From assembly GCA_964017065.1 (NCBI GenBank), contig OZ024784.1, positions 15,605,152 through 15,669,151 of the forward strand: a DNA stretch of 64,000 nucleotides. The letters are read 5' to 3'. Position 1 is the stretch's first letter. Every line of letters begins with the position of its first letter. This DNA comes from Haliclona indistincta. Lineage: Eukaryota > Porifera > Demospongiae > Haplosclerida > Chalinidae. A model generated the notes under the pieces. The model saw nothing but the letters and a program-made list of their open reading frames with translations, did not search any database and was not told the origin of the DNA. This document shows positions 41,101 through 53,100 of this stretch, one piece after another. Position numbers and translations under genes: made by a program.

Positions 41101-41983
41101 CAATCAGTCAGTACTATACCAGTTACCAGCTCTCAGCTAGCCAAGGTGTCAGCACAACTGAACCTTCAGTGGTTTGATCACATAGTGCAGTCAATCACTC
41201 CTAACCATTCCTCTAACAGCACCATCATTGATCCTATCAAGTCTCTTATTGCAGCCTGTTACCTGGTTACTGATACACCTACTGGAGGACAAGCGATAGC
41301 AAGTGGTATCGCACATCACACTAGACCAGGTACTCTATGGAGTAGCTATCAGGGCGAGTTCCCTTGCCCCTATGAGCTCCTACATGTCCTGAATTGGATG
41401 AAAAGCAACAAAACGCTGTTCAAACTTGTGCTCAAGGCATACAGGTACAAGAATACAAATGATTGACGATTTTTAAACGATTTCTTCTCAGGTATGCAGT
41501 AAAGCTGATGTATGACGAGGCTGTACTGGGTGAGGTATCTGATAATGAAGAACTGATTGAGTACCTCACAGAGTATGACACTGAGTGGTACATTGGCTGT
41601 GAGGGAGACCAGGAGTGGAGAGCATCTATATTGAATGAGACACCTCACCTCTTCTCAATGGGAGCAGAGAAAGAAAGGGTGATCGAAACACACTTTATAT
41701 TTTTCACTTTTATAACTTTGTTACTCAACAGGGTAGCTACACAGCTAGAGTGCTTAGTCTACAAGATGAGGTGGTTCATATTGGAGCATTGAACAGTGCA
41801 GTAGTAGATGGAGTGTGGTGCAACCTAGCTTGGGAGCTACAGTATCTCACTAATGATGATGATGAACGCTACAGCATACAGGCTCATCCATCCCTCCTCC
41901 GCAACCTGCTCACTCAAACAGCTGACTCACCACTAGGCTATCATGTCTACTCCTCTACGCTGCTGTCCATTCCTCGATTTTAA
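38113..41983 (+). CDS. PCNX4: Pecanex-like protein 4, multi-pass membrane protein
   Basis: ATG 38113 ([20 protein letters not shown]) opens a protein with many hydrophobic helices (for example [14 protein letters not shown] near 38.36 kb, [19 protein letters not shown] near 38.86 kb, and [16 protein letters not shown] near 39.37 kb). The long exon from 39.83 kb carries the pecanex C-terminal signature: [39 protein letters not shown] and [18 protein letters not shown], as in PCNX4. It then has a Ser/Thr-rich linker (40.7-41.15 kb) and [12 protein letters not shown]. The final exons give [20 protein letters not shown] and [20 protein letters not shown] and stop at 41983. The gene looks complete. 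The cellular role of PCNX4 is poorly known; fly pecanex is an ER protein affecting Notch signalling. AATAAA lies at 42098. Confidence 0.93.
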
Positions 41984-42097
41984 CAAATTTTATTCATTGT
42001 TTAAAATCAATTATCATTTTACAAATACAGTGGTTTCTTTGATCATAACACAGTTGAAGAGCAGTTGTAGGTCAATATAAATGGCTGTTAAGTATGA

Positions 42098-42103
42098 AAT
42101 AAA
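42098..42103 (+). terminator. Poly(A) signal AATAAA of PCNX4
   Basis: The hexamer lies 115 bp past the PCNX4 stop and 17 bp before the SPRTN stop codon on the other strand, so the two 3' ends overlap. Confidence 0.5.
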
Positions 42104-42119
42104 GTGTTGCTGTGTGCGG

Positions 42120-43939
42120 TTATTCATCACTGTCACTCAGCTCCATTTCTTCAAGACAGAGGTGAACATGAATGCTCAGGACTGTCTCAGGAATATCAGT
42201 ACGCAAACACACGGGACAAGTTTTTTGAGGCACAGAAGATCCAGTTGAGCCTTGAGACAGCAGACTATCCTCATCATCCTCTATCATGATCATATCAGGA
42301 TTATGCAACGAGACTGTCCTATCATTCACTCTAGTGCTAGAATCACCAGTTTGTCTGCCATAGACAGCATGATTGTCTTTCACGGTAGCAGCATCCAACA
42401 ACTGACAATCATCACTATCTGAAGTTCTGGTCTTCTTGAGCGGCTGGCTTTCAGTTGCCTCTGATGAAACTCTCTTGAAATGTTTTCGAAGATCTCCATT
42501 GCCAGTACTTGTATCCTCTCTACTCTTACTTCCTCTTCCAGTTAGTGATTTCCTCTTCTTCTTGCCTCTCTGTTCACTACCTTTCAAACGGTTCTCTGCA
42601 GCTGCTAACAATTTCTCTCTCATACTAACTTCAACAGTAAGGTCCACTGTACTACTGTCTCTAGCTTCCTCTTTTCTAGCACCTTTTACTGTTTTATCAC
42701 TAACGTTAAGAACATGTCCTTTACCAGCAAATGGTACCGTGTTAGTCTCTTTATCCTTTGATGAAGATCCTTTCACTTCCAGTAGTTGCCTGATATTTCC
42801 TTGCTTTGAGTCATTCTGTTTAGCAGCACCACCTTTGTTATTCTTTCCTTTGGCACAATATCCTTCAGGCTCTTTGACCTTTTTAAAAGTTCCACCACAT
42901 GTCCTCTGGTGCTCTGCCCACCATGTGTCATTGCATGAGGGTGCTCGATTGATCGACCTTCTGACCATGCCGAAAAAAGGCTGGCGAGACTGGCATGGAC
43001 CGTCACACTTCCACCAATGCTGTCGAAACAAATTCACCTGTACATTTGAATAATGATCGCTCAAATAATTATTTTAATGCTAGAGCTCACCTCAGCATGA
43101 TAATTATGGTATACCTGCAGAAATTAAAATAAACATAATAAAGATGCTGATCTATTTCACTCGTACTCACAGTAATATTTGCTCCAGTCTGCTCGTTAAT
43201 CCGTTCCATGTGTTTGATGAATTCTGGTCCATGAGACTCTCTGTCCTAAAATGTAAAATAAATCTAAAATTCTGAACGTTCCACAGCTCATCATACCTTG
43301 TTATTAGCAGTGACAAACAAGTAGGCATGTATCATCTCATGCTGCAATAGACAGCATAAACACAGTAGAGCACAAACACATTGCATACCAGCAGTGTCTC
43401 CACTAGGTTTTTCCGTGGTCTAAACTGTAACAGAGGTTGGCTCAGTCTAATGGAGCATAATCCGCCTCTACCCTCATACTGGCACACACCAGCACACCTA
43501 TAGACACACATGCTCACTGTAGATCACATTGTACTGTTCTTAATGCTCACAGCTTCATCCTGTCACTCCAAGAGACAGCCACCCCAGACCGAGTTAGAGC
43601 TGAATGAAAGAACATTGAATCATAGTCACAGAATAGTTTATGTATATCTGGACTAGGGTCTATCAGTTCCCAGGACGAGTCTACTATTGCGCTACGGTCC
43701 CATTTCTTTTCCAGCATTCCGGGAGAATACAGTTCTACAGGTTTTGTCTTCTCTGATCCCAGATCAACCCTTTCTTCTTCTTCTTCTTGCAGCGACAATG
43801 CCACGGAAAAATCGAGTGCCTCTCTGTCACTACGTTCTGTTTTCTCATTGATACATATAAGGCTGTCGTCACAATTTTCCTGAAGAGACAGAGCGACAGC
43901 ATAGTCTAAGTCACTCATTTCACTGCTTGAAGCAACCAT
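42120..43939 (-). CDS. SPRTN: SprT-like DNA-protein crosslink metalloprotease (Spartan/DVC1)
   Basis: This replication-coupled protease cleaves proteins crosslinked to DNA. Exon 1 (ATG 43939) has two LDxxVALSLQE UIM-like motifs and VDSSWELIDPSPDIHKLFCD, which starts the SprT domain. CAGVCQYEGRGGLCSIRLS leads into the zinc-protease motif HEMIHAYLF (about 43.33 kb), followed by GPEFIKHMERINEQTGANI. The zinc-binding subdomain reads HWWKCDGPCQSRQPFFG and WWAEHQRTCGGTFKKVKEPE. The large last exon has VPFAGKGHVLN, which fits the p97-binding SHP box, a PIP-like GDLRKHF, and a terminal UBZ4 zinc finger CPVCLRTDIPETVLSIHVHL. It ends DSDE-stop at 42120. All functional modules of SPRTN are present in the usual order. 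Confidence 0.94.
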
Positions 43940-44042
43940 TTTATCCGCGCACGTTTGTACACTTCCGTAACATGTTAACGATAGCGTCCAAGCTCCGTAT
44001 CTGTACTTACACCGCGTGGGCGTTGCTAGTGCACAATGCATA
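43940..44042. promoter_or_regulatory. Candidate bidirectional promoter, SPRTN / HAP2
   Basis: The divergent start codons are 103 bp apart. If the SPRTN promoter is housekeeping, the HAP2 gamete gene must gain its specificity from elements inside or across a neighbour. Based on geometry only. Confidence 0.45.
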
Positions 44043-47000
44043 ATGGCTCGTCCAGTTCTACTTGCTCTTGCTGCCTTGTGTTGCTGCTGCTCAGCGTTCC
44101 TTACAGCCGTGAGTAATATCAGAGAGTGCATAGATGACGGGAGCGGTAGTCTGCTGTCAAAAAACGGGTCAGCATGTGGAAAGAGACTAATAATAGCTAT
44201 GACAGTAGAGGCAAATGAGGTGAAGAAATAATACTAATTAGTATAGTACTGATCAGAATTGTATTTTACAGGGCAAGAGTCAGTTTTTAGAAGCTAATAT
44301 TCGAAGAGTGCAGGACACCACAACTGACACAAGGGTTCAGCTGAGGAAACCCTTGCGAATCAGGATCACCAAGTCACCAGTTCTGATAAACTATCGCCTC
44401 TATCAAGTTGGAGTAAGTGAATCATCGAGTGTTGTGCAGGTTTATATGATTCTGTAATGTTAAACAGTATGTAAATGACAGACCATACGAGAGAATGTTC
44501 CATGAAAAGCACAACTGGTGTAGAGATGACTGGTTTGCACGGGAAGATGAAGCAGCATGCGGCTTTCAGTATAAGAATTCTCAGAAGATATTTGACAGTC
44601 AAGTCAGTAATTTCAAAACTGTATACTCACATTTAGATTCATTTTATAATAATAATAATAATAGGGGTTTTGTTGTCATTGCAATAAAGATGGTGAGGAG
44701 TATGACAGAGGAGAATCCCAAGGTTGCCTAAATATTCATGGCTCTCACTTTGGTCATTGTTTGAGATTTGATTATCTTTAGTAAGCAACTACTAGTACCA
44801 ATTCAATAAATATTTTATGCTCCCTTCAACAGTCACTACGTGATGGGATTCTACCCTCCTCAGATAATGTTCTCTATTAATATCACCATCGAGCAAGTGT
44901 CCTACACTAGAACTACTGGAGAGGTTATCTATGAAGTGTTAGACTCAATAGTACTAAGCCCATTCAAACGAAAGCAGTCATTCAGAAACTACACGGTATT
45001 TATACTGGAACTTTATTATTATGAATCGAAATTTAATTACGATGATTGTACTTTAGATCCAAGCAGAGTACATTGCTGACTTTCATTCCAGTGACTACAT
45101 GCCTGTACTAGCACACAAGTATCTACTAGTACCTGATTCTAAATTGCTGCAAAAACCACCTACCAAATGGCTGCGTTGGGCAAAAAGCATGGGAATTTGG
45201 GAGTCTGTCAAAAAACCCGAGGAGTGGCTTGCAGTAGGAAAGGAAAAATTTGGATTATCAGGATATCATTGCAACAGAATTGGAGTGACCTACCAAGCTT
45301 TTAGAAATCAGCCTAATAGATGTACTTCTGTATTTGGAAGGTTTGTTACAGTGCCTTTAGTATTATCATTATCATAACATGCAGCTGCTTATTGGGACAG
45401 CCTCATCAGCTATGGCGAGAAGAAAAGGTGTGTTTATCATCAAATTTATAATAATTATTAAAGCTTATACATTTCAGACAAGACAAAAGGAGGGACGAGC
45501 AGGGTTGTATATGCTACGTAACTTTGGGAAGGTCTACAATGCAGTCAGCACCACTAAATCAGCTACTGATTTCCAAGTAACTTTCGTTGCTGAACGCGTG
45601 AGACGCTCACTCATCACTATCAGAATGGAAGCAGACAGCTTGAGAGTAGTCATCAACAAGTATGTCATAGTATTATTATACTCATTGACTAACGGATATT
45701 TATACAGGTCACCTGGAAGGATAGTAGAGGCTTACATTGAGGCATTTGAAGCCCTGTCCTCTGATGGTCTTTTACAAATCATCGTGCAAAACACAGGCTC
45801 ACTCTCGGCAACTTACAAAGTGTTTGTAGCTCACTGTTCAGCTGGAGTGGACTATATTCCTGAGAAATCAGTAACAATTGATCCCGGAGAAGAGACCAAT
45901 GTGACGTTCATTGTGCACTCCTTCCATTCTATAGGAAAGATCAACACATGTGATGGTTCGTTTCTCATAATGTGGTTTCTCACAGATTAGGTTATTTCTT
46001 CAACAGTTGAAATGACTGATCAGACTGGAGAACGTCTTGACAACTTGACAGTATACTTTGAAACAGCAGACACATGTTTTTGTCATGGTCATTGCGGTTG
46101 CTCTGTGAGTTTTTTAAACAGTACCTTTGTATTAAACTAATAGATACTTCTTACAGTGTGGTAACAATGCCACTAACTGCCCTCCTCCTCCTGAAAAACA
46201 TAAACCAGATGAAGTCAGTACTGAGTTGGAGATTTTTTTGAATATAGCTACCTTCCAATGGGCGGTAGATCTCAATGGCTTGCTTTTGGGGAACCTAACA
46301 GCTCTATTCCTCACTTCATGGGTGATTTTCATCCTCATCATATTGGGTGCTATAAAAGTGCTACTAATGATTCAAACAGGTGAGGTCTATGGTGGGATTA
46401 TGTACAAGGTGCAAGACTATCACTGCAGGACAAGCCAGCTGTCAACTGGTCATTAAGGTTATGAAAGGTTGCGTACAGGGCATACAGCGTTGTTTTAAAA
46501 AGTGCTGTGGAATGTGCTGTGACTGTTGTGGCAGCGCAACAATAAACTCTGTCTGGTGTTGTGCAGTATGTGTAACGGGTGAAGACAGCACCAGGTATCA
46601 TGGAAAAGAAGATGTGGCACCAAACCAGAAACGACCAGAATACTGTAATGGAACGTGTCGGGGTGCCAAACAAGCCAGAAGAATACACAGAAAAAATCTA
46701 CGGTTGTTGAAAAGAAGGGGAGCAAATACATCCAAGATGGTTGCTTGGTGGGAGAAGCCTTACACCTGCACATGTGTTTTGAGGTAAGCTAACAGTGAAT
46801 GTTACTATGTCTTACTATTGATCTTTATTTTCCACAGTGACACTAAGTCTTTTTGGGAATTGATCAGAGGACTGTTCTTTTTCTTCTACTGTCCATTTCT
46901 TCCATTCTGGTGGATTATAGAAATCTCTTGTGAACGATGGATGAGTAACAGACGAAAAAATAGACGAAAGGCTGCTTTCAAGAAGAAGAAGGCACTACAA

Positions 47001-47898
47001 AGAGAAAAAGATAAGAAAACCTTCTTATTACTAGACAAGTTCACACGGGGCCAGAAAGAAAAGAAAATCATTGAATTTAGCACTAGTAAATCCACGAAGA
47101 AAAAACCAGCAGAAGATACAGCTACTGGTTAGAAAATTAATAACAAGCTATACATTGTAATAATAAAAATTTACTATTGTTTTAAAAAGGTAAAGGCAAG
47201 GAAAAGAAGGACAAAGAGTGAGACAAAATCTATAGTGGTCAAACGTTAATATTATTTTTTTATTGTAGTATTAATATGGTAAGCATGGAAGAAGGTACGT
47301 TGGACATGACGAGTGATGATGAGAGTGCTCTGGAGCTGGGACTTAGCGCTAATGATACTACAGACACTGATGAGGTATGATTCTTGCTTGGTAAGAAAAT
47401 TGTTTATTTTGACATCTCAGGCTCAAGATATCGATGAGCTACTGACTCCAGGCTATCCAGTGTATTTCAATTATGCTGGAGTTTCTAAAAAAATAGTTCC
47501 TATGTCACTGAAAGTTCGGAAAAAATTAATGCTTTATCATTAATATTATAGCTATTTCATAGAATCCAGGGACTAGCTTCAGTGTGAGAGGCAGACTGAC
47601 AAATCAAACTGGAGAACTTGTGTTTTACTTGTACAGATACACTGAACAGGTTTGTTGGTTTACTTGGTTAGTCTACTATTAATCCTCCCAAAACTTCAAT
47701 CTCTCATAGCACCAAGAGCAGGTGGATGACACTGTGCAGGCTTTAAACAAACCAGTACAGCTGGATCCAGAGGATTTTTATAAAAAACTTCAGCCAGAAT
47801 GGGCACTAAAGCTAGTTACACTAGCTCCTCTCTTCCCCTGTCTCAATGATGAGCCGAAGCGAAAAACAAAAAAGAAGAGAAGTAAAAAGAAGAATTAG
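44043..47898 (+). CDS. HAP2: HAP2/GCS1 gamete fusogen, full-length copy
   Basis: This is a class II-fold membrane fusion protein of gametes. ATG 44043 starts a signal peptide (MARPVLLALAALCCCCSAFL). Exons then give GKSQFLEANIRRVQ, NWCRDDWFAREDEAACGFQ, GFCCHCNKDGEEYDRGESQ, HYVMGFYPPQIMFSINITIE (exon from 44833), the HAP2/GCS1 core GYHCNRIGVTYQAFRNQPNR and CLLGQPHQLWREEK, VAERVRRSLITIRMEADSLR, FEALSSDGLLQIIVQNTGSL, and the Cys-rich stem CFCHGHCGCSCGNNATNCPP. The transmembrane helix is LTSWVIFILIILGAIKVLLM (46.31-46.37 kb). A 51-bp intron follows, then the Cys cluster RCFKKCCGMCCDCCGS and a second hydrophobic stretch LIRGLFFFFYCPFLPFWWII. A very basic tail continues through more exons (MEEGTLDMTSDDE near 47.29 kb) to KKKN-stop at 47896-47898. 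All exons I could join stay open, so this copy is probably functional. Confidence 0.9.
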
Positions 47899-48097
47899 CG
47901 AAACATGTGCACTGGTGGAATTATTATCTGTCAATGATAGAAGACCCATAACTCTCCATAATCTTGTTATTATTATGTGTTGCTTTGACCACTACCACCA
48001 GTACATGTGTATGAACAATGAGATCATTCACACCACAATGTCATGCACACCACAATATCATGCAAACATCACTATTATTGATCATGCACGTTAGTGA

Positions 48098-48649
48098 TTA
48101 GTTCTTGCTTAGGAGAGTCTTCTCTTTCTTATGGAAGTAGACCATCTTGTGCACCTCATCAAAATGAGGTGACAGTGTGGACTGTACATCTGCTATCCAC
48201 TGAGCGATCCTGGGCCTGTCGGCTGTAACATCTTCATCAGTCATCCATAGCTGAGTTAGCTCACAGACAGCAAGGAGATCAGCGATAGAGATCTGGTCAC
48301 CATTGACAAACTTTGTCTCCTTTAGAAAATGCTCTTCCATCATCTTAAGAGCAGACTGCAAAGTTTTGTATCCTTCTTCAATCTTCGCAGTGTTTACAGG
48401 TCTACCAATTAATTTTGGTGATAGCCACTACAAAGCATTGGCTATAAATATAAGTTATGGACTGTGCTATTACCTTGTTGTAAAAATAGATAAATGCACC
48501 ACTTCGCATTCCTAGGGAGTGCCAGTTGAGGTACTCATCAACCCTAGCTCTCTGCTTTAGATCACTAGGATACCAGTGAGCAGGAAGATTGTACTTGGAT
48601 ATCAGATACTTCATGATGGCCACACTGTGATTACATAGAGAAAAATGGG

Positions 48650-48735
<86 letters not shown>

Positions 48736-49028
48736 AGGCAAGAAAAGTATCATCCGGCCAACTAGTTAACCTTTCAAACAAATAAAACCCATTATCATCA
48801 ATGGCTGGAACAGTTCTAGAAGCAGATGCTTTCAAAACACCTTCATTAGTTTCCAAATCTCCTGTAGGGCATTTACTGTAACCAGCTGCCTATACTTGCA
48901 AGACTAGAATCACCTTTCAAAATATTAACACAGCAATCCTCGTGTTTGACTTCACCAGCTGCTAGCAGCAGCATCACTGTTCGACACGGCTGCGAGAGCG
49001 GGTCGTAGTAAAACTTGACATCAACCAT
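48098..49028 (-). CDS. GSTT: Theta-class glutathione S-transferase, copy A
   Basis: There are four exons. Exon 1 (ATG 49028) is MVDVKFYYDPLSQPCRTVML, the thioredoxin-like N-domain with the theta-type Ser before QP-C-R. Exon 2 is SASRTVPAIDDNGFYLFER, with the cis-Pro and glutathione-contact region. Exon 3 starts AIMKYLISKYNLPAHWYPSD and includes RARVDEYLNW, a hallmark of GST theta. Exon 4 starts near 48.43 kb, holds HFLKETKFVNGDQISIADLL, and ends at 48098. The predicted role is glutathione conjugation of small electrophiles in the cytosol. It converges on HAP2 (stops 200 bp apart). Its intron 2 holds a long GT microsatellite. Confidence 0.9.
48651..48732. repeat. (GT)n microsatellite in GST copy A
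   Basis: About 80 bp of nearly pure TG. The duplicate at about 53.97-54.01 kb is reduced to a short, interrupted TG tract, so the repeat expanded or contracted after the duplication. Confidence 0.95.
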
Positions 49029-49498
49029 TCTTCTAATCGAATTGTACTGAATGAAATGATCTTGTACTACTTTTATACGAGCGTCACATGAGCCCCGCCC
49101 ACTAACAATGCGCACTGTAACAGTCATTACGATTACAGTCTCCACTCTCCAAGATGTTTACCCGAAGCCACGTATGAGTGAAGTGCTTTATCTCGCAGCC
49201 ATCAGGGTGGGTGCATGTAGTTTAGCATAAGCCTGAAATCACAGGTCAGATTCTACAGGTGAGATGTGACCAGGAAAAGATTTTAGAACAGCAGGCACGG
49301 TGGTCCTAAAGGCATGAACAACACCAGGATAATTCTAGCCAGAATGAGTACCATGCCTCAACAATCAGCCATGAAAAATAGACGTGCAAAATCATTAATG
49401 TCTTATCAATAATACAATTCATACTTTCATACATGCTACAATACAAGTTGTGTTTACTACAACTGGTCAGTCACATAATAGATTTTATGGTCACACAG
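49029..49498. other. Spacer between GST copies A and B, duplicated at 54311-54835
   Basis: No gene was recognised. The sequence GGCACGGTGGTCCTAAAGGC and its surroundings recur in the second unit with small changes, as expected for part of the duplicated block. It must hold the promoter of copy A. Confidence 0.6.
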
Positions 49499-50182
49499 TC
49501 ATTCCTTTTTGAGTACTTTTTTTTCTTTCTTAAATAAGTAGACCATTTTGTGCACCTCATCAAAATGAGGTGACAGTGTGGACTGTACATCTGCTATCCA
49601 CTGAGCGATCCTGGGCCTGTCGGCTGTAACATCTTCATCAGTCATCCATAGCTGAGTTAGCTCACAGACACCAAGGAGATCAGCGATAGAGATCTGGTCA
49701 CTATTAATAAACTTTGTCTCCTTTAGAAAATGCTCTTCCATCAACTTAAAAACAGATTGCAAAGACTTGTATCCTTCTTCAATTTTTTCAGTGTTCACTG
49801 GTCTGCCCACTAAATTTGGTGATAGCCACTATGTAAACAGCCATGGAAATTATTATGATGGATTATGGTTATGTAAAGTGTTATCATACCTTATGTATAA
49901 AATAGGTAGCAGCACCTTTTCGCATTCCTAGAGAGTGCCAGTTGAGGTACTCATCAACCCTAGCTCTCTTCTTCAGATCACTAGGATACCAGTGATCAGG
50001 AAGATTGTACTTGGATATCAGGTACTTCATGATGGCCACACTGTAATCATGAGTGATGTGAGTTGCTAGGCTAATTAGTTAGCTAGCTGACCTTTCAAAC
50101 AGATGGAAACCATTATCATCAATTGCTGGAACAGTTCCTGAAGCAGATGCTTTCACAAAATCTTCATTACTTAACGTCTCGC
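49499..50182 (-). pseudogene. GSTT: Theta-class GST, copy B, 5'-truncated at the duplication junction
   Basis: Three exons remain. The last (49499 to about 49.83 kb) encodes GRPVNTEKIEEGYKSLQS and HFLKETKFINSDQISIADLL. The middle one (49.89-50.04 kb) matches the YLISKYNLPDHWYPSD exon. The first remaining one ends at 50182 (SASGTVPAIDDNGFHLFER). The acceptor CCCTTCAG is kept, but upstream of it the sequence turns at about 50,190 into HAP2 intron and exon. Exon 1 (FYYDPLSQPCR, with the active-site Ser) and the promoter are missing. The frame that continues upstream reads antisense HAP2 sequence (ERYLRRVESHHVVTVERRKH). The remaining exons have no stop or frameshift, so the loss is either recent or the gene is still transcribed from another promoter. 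Confidence 0.8.
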
Positions 50183-50190
50183 CTGAAGGG

Positions 50191-53100
50191 CGATGTTTTC
50201 TCCTTTCAACAGTCACTACGTGATGGGATTCTACCCTCCTCAGATAACGTTCTCTATTAATATCACCATCGAGCAAGTGTCTTACACTAGATCTACTGGA
50301 GAGGTTATCTATGAAGTGTTAGACTCAATAGTACTAAGCCCATTCAGACGAAAGCAGTCATTCAGAAACTACACGGTATTTATACTGGAACTTATTATTA
50401 TGAATCGAAATTAATTATGATGATAGATCCAAGCAGAGTACATTGCTGACTTTCATTCAAGTGACTACATGCCTGTACTAGCACACAAGTATCTACTAGT
50501 ACCTGATTCTAAATTGCTGCAAAAAACCACCTGCCGAATGGATGCGTTGGGCAAAAAGCATGGGAATTTGGGAGTCTATCAAAAAACCCGAGGAGTGGCT
50601 TGCAGTAGGAAAGGAAAAATTTGGATTATCAGGATATCATTGCAACAGAATTGGAGTGTCCTACCAAGCTTTTAGAAATCAGCCTAATAGATGTACTTCT
50701 GTGTTTGGAAGGTTTGTTACAGTGTCTTTAGTACTATCATTATCATAACATGCAGCTGCTTATTGGGACAGCCTCATCAGCTATGGCGAGAAGAAAAGGT
50801 GTGTTTATCATCAAATAAAAATATAATTATAATTATTGTACATTTCAGACAAGACAAAAAGAGGGATGAGCAGGGTTGTATATGCTACGTAACTTTGGGA
50901 AGGTCTACAATGCAGTCAGCACCACTAAATCAGCTACTGATTTCCAAGTAACTTTCGTTGCTGAACGCGTGAGACGCTCACTCATCTCTATCAGAATGGA
51001 AGCAGACAGCTTGAGAGTAGTCATCAACAAGTATGTCATAGTATTATTATACTCATTGACTAACGGATATTTATGCAGATCACCTGGAAGGATAGTAGAG
51101 GCTTACATTGAGGCATTTGAAGCCCTGTCCTCTGATGGTCTTTTACAAATAATCGTGCAAAACACAGGCTCACTCTCGGCAACTTACAAAGTGTTTGTAG
51201 CTCACTGTTCAGCTGGAGTGGACTGTATTCCTGAGAAATCAGTAACAATTGATCCCGGAGAAGAGACCAATGTGACGTTCATTGTGCACTCCTTCCATTC
51301 TATAGGAAAGATCAACACATGTGATAGTTCGTTTCTCATAATGTGGTTTCTCACAGATTAGGTTATTTCTTCAACAGTTGAAATGACTGATCAGACTGGA
51401 GAACGTCTTGACAACTTGACAGTATACTTTGAAACAGCAGACACATGTTTTTGTCATGGTCATTGCGGTTGCTCTGTGAGTTTTTTAAACAGTACCTTTG
51501 TATAAACTAATAGATACTTCTTACAGTGTGGTAACAATGCCACTAACTGCCCTCCTCCTCCTGAAAAACATAAACCAGATGAAGTCAGTACTGAGTTGGA
51601 GGTTTTTTTGAATATAGCTACCTTCCAATGGGCGGTAGATCTCAATGACTTGCTTTTGGGGAACCTAACAGCTCTATTCCTCACTTCATGGGTGTTTTTC
51701 ATCCTCATCGTATTGGGTGCTATAAAAGTGCTACTAATATAGTGGGATTATGTACAAGGTGCAAGACTATCACTGCAGGACAAGCCAGCTGTCAACTGAT
51801 CATTAAGGGTGTGAAAGGTTGCGTACAGGGCATGCAGCGTACTTTTAAAAAGTGCTGTGGAATGTGCTGTGACTGTTGTGGCAGTGCAACAATAAACACT
51901 GTCTGGTGTTGTGCAGTATGTGTAACGGGTGAAGACAGCACCAGGTATCATGGAAAAGAAGATGTGTCACCAAACCAGAAACGACCAGAATACTGTAATG
52001 GAACGTGTCGGGGTGCCAAACAAGCCAGAAGAATACACAGAAAAAATCTACGGTTGTTGAAAAGAAGGGGAGCAAATACATCCAAGATGGTTGCTTGGTG
52101 GGAGAAGCCTTACACCTGCACATGTGTTTTGAGGTAAGCTAACAGTGAATGTTACTATCTCTTACTATTGATCTTTATTTTCAACAGTGACACTAAGTCT
52201 TTTTGGGAATTGATCAGGGGACTGTTCTTTTTCTTCTACTGTCCATTTCTTCCATTCTGGTGGATTATAGAAATCTCTTGTGAACGATGGATGAGTAACA
52301 GACGAAAAAATAGACGAAAGGCTACTTTCAAGAAGAAGAAGGCACTACAAAGAGAAAAAGATAAGAAAACCTTCTTATTACTAGACAAGTTCACACGGGG
52401 CCAGAAAGAAAAGAAAATCATTGAATTTAGCACTAGTAAATCCACGAAGAAAAAACCAGCAGAAGATACAGCTACTGGTTAGAAAATTAATAACAAGCTA
52501 TACATTGTAATAATAAAAATTTACTATTGTTTTAAAAAGGTAAAGGCAAGAAAAAGAAGGACAAAGAGTGAGACAAAATCTATAGTGGTCAAACGTTAAT
52601 ATTATTTTTTTATTGTAGTATTAATGTGGTAAGCATGGAAGAAGGTACGTTGGACATGACGAGTGATGATGAGAGTGCTCTGGAGCTGGGACTTAGTGCT
52701 AATGATACTACAGACACTGATGAGGTATGATTCTTGCTTGGTAAGAAAATTGTTTATTTTGACATCTCAGGCTCAAGATATCGATGAGCTACTGACTCCA
52801 GGCTATCCAGTGTATTTCAATTATGCTGGAGTTTCTAAAAAAATAGTTCCTATGTCACTGAAAGTTCGGAAAAAATTAATGCTTTATCATTAATATTATA
52901 GCTTTTTCATAGAATCCAGGGACTAGCTTCAGTGTGAAAGGCAGACTGACAAATCAAACTGGAGAACTTGTGTTTTACTTGTACAGATACACTGAACAGG
53001 TTTGTTGGTTTACTTGGTTAGTCTACTATTAATCCTCCCAACACTTCAATCTCTCATAGCACCGAGAGCAGGTGGATGACACTGTGCAGCCTTTAAACAA

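Larger units (their letters stand above)
44822..50190. repeat. Tandem segmental duplication, unit 1 (HAP2 3' part + two GST genes)
   Basis: Unit 1 begins in the HAP2 intron just before the exon at 44833 and ends next to the exon 2 acceptor of the second GST. The same order of exons, introns and intergenic sequence recurs 5,380 bp downstream with only scattered substitutions and small indels. Confidence 0.93.

Noticed and set aside
42436..43053. 205-codon plus-strand frame
   Set aside because: It is antisense to the large last exon of SPRTN, which has a PIP-like motif, SHP box and UBZ4 finger on the minus strand.
44016..44042. Earlier HAP2 start (MGVASAQCI...)
   Set aside because: The Met at 44043 begins directly with a good signal peptide; the upstream codons would extend it with poor hydrophobicity.
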